DNA of 64,000 nt from Archangium violaceum (GTDB lineage: Bacteria > Myxococcota > Myxococcia > Myxococcales > Myxococcaceae), in the NCBI RefSeq assembly GCF_016859125.1, contig NZ_CP069338.1:8993501-9057500 (forward strand), given 5' to 3'. Each line of letters begins with the position of its first letter. Position 1 is the first letter of the stretch. Below are positions 38,501-45,472 of this stretch, piece by piece. The notes beneath the pieces were generated by a model that ran no database searches, was not told where the DNA came from, and was given only the letters and a program-made list of their open reading frames with translations. The position numbers were made by a program, and so were the translations under genes.

Positions 38501-41500
38501 TGGCCGACTCGCATGCACAGCTCCGCGAGCGGCTCGAGGCCTTCCGCGCGGGGCGGACCGGGGCGGGGGTGTACTCGGGCCGGGTTCGCGAGGAGGGTCC
38601 GCCCAAGGTGGCCTTCCTCTTCACGGGCCAGGGCAGCCAGTACGTGGGCATGGGGCGCGAGCTGTACGCGTCTCAGCCGGTGTTCCGCCAGGCGCTGGAC
38701 AGGTGCGACGCGTTGCTGCGCCCCCACCTCGAGCGCCCGCTGCTGTCGGTGCTCTTCCCGCCCGAAGGGGAGCCGGGCTCGTTGCTCGACGAGACGGGTT
38801 ACACGCAGCCGGCGTTGTTCTCGCTGGAGTATGCGCTGGCGGAGCTGTGGCGCTCGTGGGGCGTGGAGCCGCACGCGGTGCTGGGTCACAGCGTGGGCGA
38901 GTACGTGGCGGCGTGCGTGGCCGGAGTGTTCAGCCTGGAGGAGGGGCTGAAGCTGATCGCCGAGCGCGCGCGTTTGATGCAGTCGCTGCCTCGAGACGGG
39001 GAGATGGCGGCCATCTTCGCCGAGGAGGCGAGGGTGGCCGAGGCGCTACGGCCCCACTCGCGGCAGGTGTCCATCGCCGCCATCAACGGTCCCACCGAGG
39101 TGGTCATCTCCGGCGCGCGCGCGGCGGTGCGGGCCGTGGTGGAGCGGCTGAGGAACGAGGGTGTCGAGTGCCGCTCGCTGCAGGTGTCGCACGCGTTCCA
39201 CTCGCCGCTGCTGGAGCCGATGCTCGGCGGATTGGAGCGAGCGGCCTCGGGTGTGTCCTTCCGCGCCCCGCGCATCGAGCTCATCTCCAACCTCACGGGC
39301 CGTCCGGTGACGGGCCTGTCCGCCGAGTACCTGCGTCGTCACGCGCGCGAGCCGGTGCGCTTCCTCGACAGCCTGCGCGCCCTGCGCGAGAGCGGCGTGA
39401 CGGTGTTCGTGGAGATCGGCCCCCAGCCGACGCTGTCGGGGTTGGGGCAGCGCGGTCTTCCGGAGCTCCAGGCGGCGTGGCTGCCCTCGCTGCGCAAGGG
39501 CCGGGACGACTGGCGGGCGATGCTCGAGACGCTGGCCTCGCTCTACACGCGCGGTGTGGAGGTGGACTGGGCGGGGTTCGAGCGGGGCTACTCTCGCCGC
39601 CGCGTGAAGCTGCCCACCTACGCCTTCCAGCGGCGCCGCTACTGGGTGGAGCCGGCCGAGCTGGAGGCTCGGATCGAAGGAGCTCGGGTGGAGCCGTCGG
39701 TGCCCTCCGTGCTTCCGGGCAAGCGGCTTCGTTCCGCGGTGCCCCTCTTCGAGGCGCGACTGGAGGCGGGCTCGAAGCCGGTGCCTCCGGTGGCCTTCGC
39801 GGTGGCGGCCTTGGAGGCCGCGGAGTCCGTGCTCGGACGTGCCGCCTCGGTGGTGGAGGACCTGGAGATCCACGAGCCACTGGTCCTGGAGCGTGGGCCC
39901 CGCACCGTGCAGTCCGTGCTGACGAAGGAGGGGACGGGACAGGTGTCCTTCCGCATCTCCAGCAGTGGGGATGAGTCACCGGAGGCTCCGTGGTTGTTGC
40001 ACGCCTCGGGCCGGGTGCGTGCCGGGCGTGCGGGCGCCGGAGCGGCCCAGGTGTCCGTCGCCGGGATTCGGGCACGTTGTTCGCGGGTGCACGGCTCCGT
40101 CTGGTCTCGGGAGGGTGAGGCCCTGGGCGAGCTGCCCGGTGGAACACTGACGGGTGCGGATGTCTCGTCCTGGCTGGAGACTTCCTTCCAGGTGCTCGCG
40201 GCGGCGTTGCCCGCGCATGTGGGAATGGCGGATGGGGCACTCTCCTTCGCTGGCGCCGAGCGCATCGCCCTCTTCGAGCGGAGCGCGGCCGTGCGGTGGG
40301 TCCGTGCCGTGGCTCGCGACGACGAGGAGCGTCCCTGTGGGGATCTTCAGTTCCTCGACGAGCGGGAGACGGTCGTGGCCGAGGTGTCCGGCCTGCGCTT
40401 GCGCCGTCTCGGAGCGGCCGAGGTCCGCGAGGAGTCGCCAGCGCTTCGCACCGAATGGCTGTGCGAGGTGGCGTGGCGACGACAGGAACTCGTGCCGTCC
40501 ATGCCGGCCGCCGAGCGGGGAGGGGGCTGGCTGCTGCTGGCGGACGAGGGCGGTGTCGCCGAACGGTTGGCTTCACTGCTGTCCGCGCGAGGCGAGGCCG
40601 TGGTACGGGTCCGCCGGGGCTCGCGTTGTGAGCAGGTGGCCCCGGGCTCATGGACCGCGGATCCGCTCCGGGCCGAGGATCTCCAGCGGGTCGTGGCCGG
40701 AGCCTTCCCGGCTGGAGGCCCGCGGCTTCGTCGCGTGGTGTACCTGTGGGGCCTGGATGCGCACGAGCCAGAGCAGGCCGAGGCCCTCACGTGCGGTGGC
40801 TCGCTGCGGCTCGTGCAGGCGCTCGCGGGCAGCGGGGTGGATGCGCGGCTGTGGCTGGTGACGCGCGGAGCCTTCGCGGTGGAGCAGGGCGCACGGGTCG
40901 CCGCCTGGCAGGCGCCGCTGATCGGCCTGGGCCGGACCATCGCCCTGGAGCAGCCCTCGCTGTGGGGTGGCCTCGTGGACCTGGATGCGTCCTCGTCTCC
41001 GGGCGAGGCGGAGTCCCTGCTGGGGGTGGTGCTCGTCCCGGGCGGAGAGGACCAGGTGGCGCTGCGTGGAGCCGAGCGCCGGGTGCCTCGCGTGGTGCGC
41101 GGCGACCCCCGCCCCGGGGCACAGTGGAGCCCTCGAGCGGATGCGACGTACCTCGTCACCGGTGGCCTCGGTGCGCTCGGGTCGTGCGTGGCCCGGTGGC
41201 TGGTGGAGCGCGGCGCGCGGAACCTCGTGCTGGTGGGACGCAGTGGCGCTGGTGAGGCCGCTTCCAGCGCCCTCGAGTCACTGCGGGCTCGGGGTGCGCG
41301 GGTGGAGGTGGTTCGTGCCGACGTGTCCCGCGCGGACGAGGTCTCCCGGATGCTGGAGCACGTGCGCCAGGAGTGGCCGCCGCTTCGGGGCGTGTTCCAC
41401 GCGGCCGGCGTGCTCGACGACGGCGTGTTGCAGGGACAGGATCCGGCGCGGTTCCACAAGGTGCTCGCGCCCAAGGCGCGGGGCGCGTGGAACCTGCACA

Positions 41501-42339
41501 CCGCTACCCGCGAGCTGCCGCTGGATGCCTTCGTCCTCTTCTCCTCGGGGGCCTCGCTGGTGGGCTCTCCCGCCCAGGGCAGCTACGCCGCGGCCAACGC
41601 CTTCCTGGACGCGCTCGCGCACCAGCGGCGCGCCGAGGGCCTGCCAGCGCTCAGCATCCACTGGGGCCCCTGGGCCGACGTGGGGATGATGACGACCCTC
41701 GACGCGCTCGCGAGGCAGCGGTGGAAGGAGCTCGGCGTTGGCCTCATTCCTCCCGCCGAGGCGCTGGCCCTGCTGGGCCAGCTGCTGGCCGGTGCTCCCG
41801 CGGAGATCGGCGTGCTGCCCATCGACTGGGCGCGCTTCGCCGGAGTGCTCGGGATGACGGGTCCGCTCCTCTCGGAGCTGATGCGGCGGCCGGTGGCCAC
41901 TCGTTCCGCCGAGGCGCCGCGCCTCACCCTCCGGCAGCGGCTGGAGACGGCACCCGTGAAGGAGCGCATGGACGTGGCGGTCTCGTCCCTCCAGCGCGTG
42001 GTGGCGGAGCTGCTCAAGCTCGATGGCGGGGAACTGCCCGAGCCCGAGCAGGGGCTGTTCGCACTGGGGTTGGATTCGCTGATGGCGCTGGAGCTGCGCA
42101 ACCGTCTCCAGACGGAGCTCGAACGGACGCTGCCGAGCACGTTGGCCTTCAGCTTCCCGAACATCATCGCCCTGGCCACGCACCTGCTTCAGGAGTTTCC
42201 TCCCGCCGTGTCCGCCCCCGAGTCCATCCTGGACCAGGCTCCTGGCGAGGTGCCGGAGTCGATCGAGGCACTTTCCGAAGGCGAGCTGGCCGACCTGCTC
42301 GACGCCGAGGTGGCGGCGATCCTCGAGAAGCGCGGATGA
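32533..42339 (+). CDS. Hybrid NRPS-PKS: C-A(Gly)-NMT-PCP-KS-AT-DH*-KR-ACP
   Basis: 3268 aa. C domain (about 15-440; H145-HIVID-F has the catalytic His pair). A domain (about 475-910 and 1340-1390; FTSGSTGRPKG at 637). Pocket residues read D-I-L-Q-C-G-L-I-W(-K), one change from the glycine code. An N-methyltransferase is inserted between A8 and A9 (about 945-1290; SAM site VLELGFGSGM). PCP Ser1437. KS Cys1669, His1805, His1844. AT Ser2120 with HAFH (2220-2223), so malonyl-CoA. A DH-like region (about 2390-2640) lacks the catalytic His. KR (GGLGALG at 2877; LDD at 2961-2963 suggests B-type; Tyr3018). ACP Ser3182, then an acidic C-terminal docking tail. Expected product: an N-acyl-sarcosyl beta-hydroxy chain passed to another PKS. 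No upstream module is visible, so the first C domain may acylate with a starter (inference). Confidence 0.93.
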   Translation: MEHLLQMTAAEPQEPVSLPLSHGQRALWFLHQSAPGSAAYNLAFSARTRPLLDAVALRRASQSLMDRHPILRTVFVERSEGPVQEVRSGVVIPFEELDASGWSEAALESWLVERYQRPFELARGPLLRIHLLRRGEESLLLLVVHHIVIDFPSLVELMHELGGLYAAETRGEAPPAPWTVRPYADFVHWQEERASGEEGERHWAYWKEALGGELPSIELPVDRPYPPVQSPRGDILLFELSPELSRGIKELARANGATLYNTLLSAWQVLLHRYSGQEEILVGTPASCRGRRTGFAQTLGYCVNPIVRRGRLEGDPRFSEVVAQARDNASAAVPHQEYPFDVIVERLQAARAPSRPAIFQVAFVVLGSQRYPQALRFTQGLPGGHIEWGDGRVMESLPFRQGVTRFELDLMMSEEGERIFGYLLYNTDLFDDATAWRMTGHLRVLLEAVVADPSRRISSLPVLTEEERAQLLLAWNDTRQPVPEPTFPRRFEAQVRRTPDALAVSFEDVSWTYAELDSRANQLAHHLRSLGVGPGTRVGLSGERSLQMLQGLLAILKAGGSYVPLDPSFPEERLAFMVEDARLRVLLSGPALLERLGGAVEGMTVVRLDLERELVGRLPESAPEGNPGPDDVAYVLFTSGSTGRPKGVQIQHRALAHFLHAMRQEPGLEPGDVLLAVTTLSFDIAGLELLLPLTVGARVDIARREVATDGARLVARMASIGATVMQATPTTWRLLLDAGWKGHPQLKMLCGGEALPRDLANALVPCGAGLWNLYGPTETTIWSMVHRVDVGQGSVSIGRPIANTRVYVLDRHQQPVPVGVPGELYIGGEGVALGYLHRPELTAERFVPDPFQEVPHARMYRTGDRVRWRVDGRMEFLGRIDHQVKVRGFRIELGEIESVLRQHPAVRDAVAVARELSPGDQRLLAYVAMQPDAAVEESQRLRTEQVDQWRTVWSEIYREGAGTGQGSRDPDFDISGWSSSYTGQPIPAEEMREWVETTAADILALKPKRVLELGFGSGMVLFRVAPSCERYVAADFSAAAVENVRRGVEARGLSQVTLLQRAADDFSGIEPGSFDLVIINSVVQYFPSAEYLRTVLAGAVVAVRPGGAVFVGDVRSLPLLEAFHTSVQLHQSAPTLSRAELLQQVRKAVAQEEELVLAPGFFLALRRELPRIGRVDITPRRGRLLNEMSRFRYQAVLRVGEVPPAARASWTDWEEAWTPEAIRQHLEREAPEAWGLRGVRNGRLEQEVRTLQWMEAGGAGTVGEWRAELAAHVPVGVDPEALWRLGESLGYSVAPGWSRHGSDGRYDVVFWRGAAEPERVPPGVEVDPEGGVLANQPLLTRRTRLLGPELRAFLKERLPEYMVPSSLTVLEALPLTPNGKVDRKALPEPEGLRSGRQAIVDAPRSDVEKAIGAIWREVLHLEQVGLHDNFFELGGHSLLLAQVRVRLREVLGKELPVTELFQHPTISALARHLSGPGAGPEARQPVSAPVPRRSDGELAPIAIVGMAGRFPGARDVDEFWRNLREGVESIRFYSPEELVALGADPALARDPSFIRAASSLEGVEQFDAGLFGYSPREAELMDPQHRLFLECAWEALEVAGYSPRTRQGASVGVFAGLAPNGYLPFAHLLGNLRSEVLPRFVAGSADFLATRVSYKLNLRGPSLTLQTACSTSLVAVHLACQSLRSGECGMALAGGVSVKVARVPGYFHQEGGIASPDGHCRAFDARGQGTLFGNGMGLVVLKRLSDALADGDRIHAVIRGTAINNDGSAKVGFTAPSVDSQAEVVSRALAAAGVGPETIGYVEAHGTATPLGDPIEVAALRQAFGPHVRERSCALGSVKTNIGHLDAAAGIASLIKAVLALEHRQLPPSLHFQTPNPEIDFERGPFYVNTALAEWPSNGGPRRAGVSAFGFGGTNAHAVLEEAPAAPPVRSEGPERPLHVLPLSARDEKALGMLAERYAEYLAKEPASLPDVCFTAGAGRTHLGQRVALVADSHAQLRERLEAFRAGRTGAGVYSGRVREEGPPKVAFLFTGQGSQYVGMGRELYASQPVFRQALDRCDALLRPHLERPLLSVLFPPEGEPGSLLDETGYTQPALFSLEYALAELWRSWGVEPHAVLGHSVGEYVAACVAGVFSLEEGLKLIAERARLMQSLPRDGEMAAIFAEEARVAEALRPHSRQVSIAAINGPTEVVISGARAAVRAVVERLRNEGVECRSLQVSHAFHSPLLEPMLGGLERAASGVSFRAPRIELISNLTGRPVTGLSAEYLRRHAREPVRFLDSLRALRESGVTVFVEIGPQPTLSGLGQRGLPELQAAWLPSLRKGRDDWRAMLETLASLYTRGVEVDWAGFERGYSRRRVKLPTYAFQRRRYWVEPAELEARIEGARVEPSVPSVLPGKRLRSAVPLFEARLEAGSKPVPPVAFAVAALEAAESVLGRAASVVEDLEIHEPLVLERGPRTVQSVLTKEGTGQVSFRISSSGDESPEAPWLLHASGRVRAGRAGAGAAQVSVAGIRARCSRVHGSVWSREGEALGELPGGTLTGADVSSWLETSFQVLAAALPAHVGMADGALSFAGAERIALFERSAAVRWVRAVARDDEERPCGDLQFLDERETVVAEVSGLRLRRLGAAEVREESPALRTEWLCEVAWRRQELVPSMPAAERGGGWLLLADEGGVAERLASLLSARGEAVVRVRRGSRCEQVAPGSWTADPLRAEDLQRVVAGAFPAGGPRLRRVVYLWGLDAHEPEQAEALTCGGSLRLVQALAGSGVDARLWLVTRGAFAVEQGARVAAWQAPLIGLGRTIALEQPSLWGGLVDLDASSSPGEAESLLGVVLVPGGEDQVALRGAERRVPRVVRGDPRPGAQWSPRADATYLVTGGLGALGSCVARWLVERGARNLVLVGRSGAGEAASSALESLRARGARVEVVRADVSRADEVSRMLEHVRQEWPPLRGVFHAAGVLDDGVLQGQDPARFHKVLAPKARGAWNLHTATRELPLDAFVLFSSGASLVGSPAQGSYAAANAFLDALAHQRRAEGLPALSIHWGPWADVGMMTTLDALARQRWKELGVGLIPPAEALALLGQLLAGAPAEIGVLPIDWARFAGVLGMTGPLLSELMRRPVATRSAEAPRLTLRQRLETAPVKERMDVAVSSLQRVVAELLKLDGGELPEPEQGLFALGLDSLMALELRNRLQTELERTLPSTLAFSFPNIIALATHLLQEFPPAVSAPESILDQAPGEVPESIEALSEGELADLLDAEVAAILEKRG

Positions 42340-42444
42340 CACTTTCCGGTAAATAACAAGAAATACGGTGAAATCAGGACAAACCTCGTGCATACACCGA
42401 GTGACGAACACCGGTGTTCGTCCGCATGCAGGAGGAATGGCTTC

Positions 42445-43911
42445 GTGAAAACGCAGGGGATCGCTCGCTCTCTGTCTCTTCGTCGCTTCGTCCTGGGCTC
42501 GCTGACGCTCGCGTCGGCCTTCGCCTGTGGCCCGGCGCCTGAAACGGCTCCTGGGACCACGACCCTCACCGTGGACGCGCAGGCCGCGACCACCGAGCTG
42601 CTCTCCAACGGAAACTTCAGCTCGGGCACGACCACACCGTGGTGGAACGGGGCCAACACCACGTCCCGCGTCGAGAATGGTCAGTGGCGTGTGGATGTCA
42701 CGGGGAGCACCTCCAACCCGTGGGACGCGATAGTCGGGCAGAGCGCCGTCTCGCTGACGAGTGGTCAGGCGTACACCCTGGCGTTCACCGCCACGGCCAC
42801 GGCGAGTGTGTCGGTCCGCGTGACGGTGCAGATGGAGAGCGCGCCGTACACCGTGACGCTGGATCGGCAGATCTCGCTCGATGCCACGTCACGGCGGTTC
42901 TCGTTCCCGTTCACCTCGTCCCTGTCCACCAACCAGGGGCAGGTGACCTTCCAGCTCGGCGGCCGAGGCGCCTTCACGGCCCGGCTCGATGACATCTCGC
43001 TCACCACGAGTGGAGGCAGCAGCGGCTCCGGACCGCTCGCGATGACCAGCGGCTTCTATGTCGATCCGAACTCCAACCCCGCGGCGTGGGTGCGTGCCAA
43101 CGGGGGAGACTCGCGTGCGTCGCGCATCCAGTCGGCCATCGCGAGCAAGCCGGGCGCGCGCTGGTTCGGCAACTGGAGTGGAGATATCGCCGCGGCGGTG
43201 TCTGGCTTCGTCGGAGCCGCCGATGCCGCCGACAAGCTGCCGGTGCTCGTGGCCTACAACATCCCCGGGCGCGACTGCGGCAGCCACTCCGCTGGTGGCG
43301 CGGGCAGCCCCGAGGCCTACCGGACCTGGATCTCCGCGTTCGCGGCGGGCATCGGCAACCGCCCGGCCATCGTCCTGATCGAGCCGGACGCCCTGGCCCA
43401 GCTGGACTGCCTGTCGAATGACACCGAGCGCCAGACCCGGCTGAGCCTGCTGCGCTATGCCACCGAGCAGCTCCGCGATCGCGCGCCGAACACGTGGGCC
43501 TATCTCGATGGCGGAAACGCCTCATGGATCGCCGCCGACACGATGGCCCAGCGGCTGGAGTCCGCCGGGGCACGCAACATCCGGGGCTTCGTCCTCAACG
43601 TGTCGAACTTCTACACCACGGCCCAGTCGAGCTCGTACGCCGCGGCGGTCAACACCGCCCTGTCCAACCGGTACGGGTACACCCTGCCGTTCGTGGTGGA
43701 TACCAGCCGCAATGGCAACGGCTCCAACGGTGAGTGGTGCAATCCGGCCGGGCGCAAGCTCGGTACTCCGTCGCAGATCGGCGGAGGGGCCGAGCTGCTG
43801 CTGTGGGTGAAGGTTCCCGGTGACTCGGATGGTTCGTGCGGTATCGCCCCGGGCGTGCCCGCGGGTCAGTTCAGCCCCGATCTGGCGATCCGTTTGATCG
43901 ACGGGACGTGA
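42445..43911 (+). CDS. Exported GH6 glucanase with N-terminal carbohydrate-binding module
   Basis: 488 aa from GTG 42445, with GGAGGA 8 bases upstream. A Sec signal (RRFVLGSLTLASAFACG, possibly lipoprotein) precedes a CBM4/9-like beta-sandwich (about 50-190; LLSNGNFSSGTTTPWW). A Ser/Gly linker leads to a GH6 catalytic domain (about 205-488): LPVLVAYNIPGRDCG with the catalytic-acid Asp, VLIEPDALAQLDCL, DTSRNGNGSNGEWCNPAGRKLG and LLLWVKVPGDSDGSCG. GH6 enzymes hydrolyse cellulose beta-1,4 bonds with inversion. An AT-rich spacer at 42345-42400 likely carries its promoter. It has no evident link to the adjacent synthetase. Confidence 0.92.
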   Translation: MKTQGIARSLSLRRFVLGSLTLASAFACGPAPETAPGTTTLTVDAQAATTELLSNGNFSSGTTTPWWNGANTTSRVENGQWRVDVTGSTSNPWDAIVGQSAVSLTSGQAYTLAFTATATASVSVRVTVQMESAPYTVTLDRQISLDATSRRFSFPFTSSLSTNQGQVTFQLGGRGAFTARLDDISLTTSGGSSGSGPLAMTSGFYVDPNSNPAAWVRANGGDSRASRIQSAIASKPGARWFGNWSGDIAAAVSGFVGAADAADKLPVLVAYNIPGRDCGSHSAGGAGSPEAYRTWISAFAAGIGNRPAIVLIEPDALAQLDCLSNDTERQTRLSLLRYATEQLRDRAPNTWAYLDGGNASWIAADTMAQRLESAGARNIRGFVLNVSNFYTTAQSSSYAAAVNTALSNRYGYTLPFVVDTSRNGNGSNGEWCNPAGRKLGTPSQIGGGAELLLWVKVPGDSDGSCGIAPGVPAGQFSPDLAIRLIDGT

Positions 43912-43953
43912 GCGCGGGGCACCCGTGAGGCTTCCGGGGCTGGACGGTTCCGT

Positions 43954-44811
43954 TCAGTCCAGGAAGCGGCGCTCCCAGCGGAGCAGCTCCTCGGGGCTCA
44001 GACGGGTGAGCTCGGTCGTCCGGTGATGGAGGTGGGGCTCGAGGAGCCGAGCGAGCGCGCGGTGGAGGGGGAGCGTCTGGCCCGCCTCCACATCGCCTGT
44101 CTCTGGCCGCTCGCCGAGCGTGATGAGGACCCGCTCTCCGCTCATCTCCCGGATGGAAATACCCGGGAGCGCCAGACGCTCGCGCAGGGCATCCACACCG
44201 CCGAGTTGGCCGAGCACCGGCTGCCCGAGGAAGTTCATCCAGTGCACCCCGTCCACCCAGGTGTTCATGCGTAGGTTGGCGCTGCTCGGGGCGAGGTGTA
44301 CCCCCGGGTAGCGCGGGCGGATGAGATTGAGAGCCTCGTCAAAATCCCAGGTGTTCGAGCAGAGGGAGAAGTCTACGAACCCTGAGCTGAAGGGGAGTTC
44401 TTGCGCCAGCTCGAGTGCCAGATCTCGTACCCGGTCCGGGCCTTGCTCCTCCAGGTACTCCGTAGGCAGGCGCAGGTACAGTACGCTCACATCATCTTTC
44501 CGGTCCGGCCAGGGGAGGGGGACAACGGGTAGCCCCCTGTAGTCCACGTGCAGTCCATCCACCCGGATGGGGTCATCCCACATTTGTTGGAATGCGCCCT
44601 CTTCGGGCTCCGGCTCCAATGTCTTCTTGCGGATTTCATCCCATGCGGAGCCATCGAGCGGTTCGGCTTGCCCTTCGCCTGCGTACCAGGCCAGTTGGTA
44701 GGGGCGTATTCGCTCGCGGAAGAGTTCCAGGGCACGAATGACGGCGGGTGCAATCTGGTTGTTGGCGTACTGCATGTAGAAGCACATGAGCAAGGCATCG
44801 CTTGCGACCAA
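43954..44811 (-). CDS. Immunity-type protein, left cassette (5' frameshifted)
   Basis: 285 aa if translation begins at the TTG at 44811. Strongly similar along its length to the protein at 55706-56617 (ALLMCFYMQ, MNTWVDGVHWMNFLGQPVLGQLGG, LPLHRALARLLEPHL); the pattern is that of DUF3396/type VI immunity-family proteins, which are cytosolic. The equivalent of the right copy's ATG is at 44861, but a one-base deletion just after it gives ATG-CCC-CCC-TGA, so the natural N-terminus is lost. The stop of the toxin remnant is 8 bases upstream of that ATG. Whether it is still made is uncertain; the rest of the frame is intact. Confidence 0.7.
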   Translation of the reverse strand: MVASDALLMCFYMQYANNQIAPAVIRALELFRERIRPYQLAWYAGEGQAEPLDGSAWDEIRKKTLEPEPEEGAFQQMWDDPIRVDGLHVDYRGLPVVPLPWPDRKDDVSVLYLRLPTEYLEEQGPDRVRDLALELAQELPFSSGFVDFSLCSNTWDFDEALNLIRPRYPGVHLAPSSANLRMNTWVDGVHWMNFLGQPVLGQLGGVDALRERLALPGISIREMSGERVLITLGERPETGDVEAGQTLPLHRALARLLEPHLHHRTTELTRLSPEELLRWERRFLD

Positions 44812-44868
44812 CCCGCCGCGCCAGTTCTGGTATCTCAGTCTCGGATATCTCAGGGGGGCATTTCCATT

Positions 44869-45402
44869 CTACTCCGGGCTCCACTTTTCTACTCCGTGTC
44901 TTGGGGAAACAAGGTTGGGATCAGTGTGGAGGATTTGTTTATAGACATCGCCCTGTGTGCGGCCCAACCAGGGCCCTTTCATATACCTGCTCCAGACGGC
45001 GGGGTTGGTCTCTGGGCACGGGCTTCTGCCATTGAAGTGGTAGTCGTTGACCTCCTGATCCGCCTTGCGGACACACTGCACGATGGCCTTCTCGACCTTC
45101 GCGAGCAGGTCCGCGGCCAGCTCCACGCCCCGGCGCTCGGCTGCGTCGATCACGGGGTTCAACGCCACGGTTACAGCCACACCGGCGGCAATCACCTTGA
45201 TGCCCGTCGAGTAGGTCGACGCGCCCGTGCAGCGCTCCCATTGCCCGGGGAACTCCTTGAGGCAGCACTCGGGCGACAGGTCTCGTGGGCCACACTTCCC
45301 CGCGGTCTCGATGGGGGGCTCTGACTCCAACAGGCACCCCGCTTGGAGTGCGGCCAGGAGCACCAGGAGTCGTATGGGCCCACTCTTCACGGTATGAAGC
45401 AT
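44869..45402 (-). CDS. Lipoprotein toxin remnant, nuclease core deleted
   Basis: 177 aa. The lipoprotein signal ends LAALQAGC. The next ~115 residues align with the right copy: CGPRDLSPECCLKEFPGQW, RRGVELAADLLAKVEKAI and NDYHFNGRSP. The sequence then jumps to CPETNPAVWSRYMKGPW, the right copy's C-terminal part. About 112 residues, including the whole PD...DLK nuclease core of the right copy, are missing, with frame kept; the junction is near 45020. The product would keep the lipid anchor and the N-terminal module but no toxin activity. It could be a decayed gene or an inert/decoy lipoprotein. Confidence 0.75.
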   Translation of the reverse strand: MLHTVKSGPIRLLVLLAALQAGCLLESEPPIETAGKCGPRDLSPECCLKEFPGQWERCTGASTYSTGIKVIAAGVAVTVALNPVIDAAERRGVELAADLLAKVEKAIVQCVRKADQEVNDYHFNGRSPCPETNPAVWSRYMKGPWLGRTQGDVYKQILHTDPNLVSPRHGVEKWSPE

Positions 45403-45472
45403 GGGACTCACGATAGCGTGGGTGGTCGAGGCACCATGAGCACATCGACAGAGGAGCGCAGGGTGGGGACGG

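Noticed and set aside
32719-38889. A 2056-codon open frame antisense to the NRPS-PKS gene
   Set aside because: It is His/Arg/Gly/Leu-rich low-complexity sequence with no domain, in the phase expected from strong third-position GC bias opposite a real gene. The + strand encodes recognisable catalytic domains throughout.
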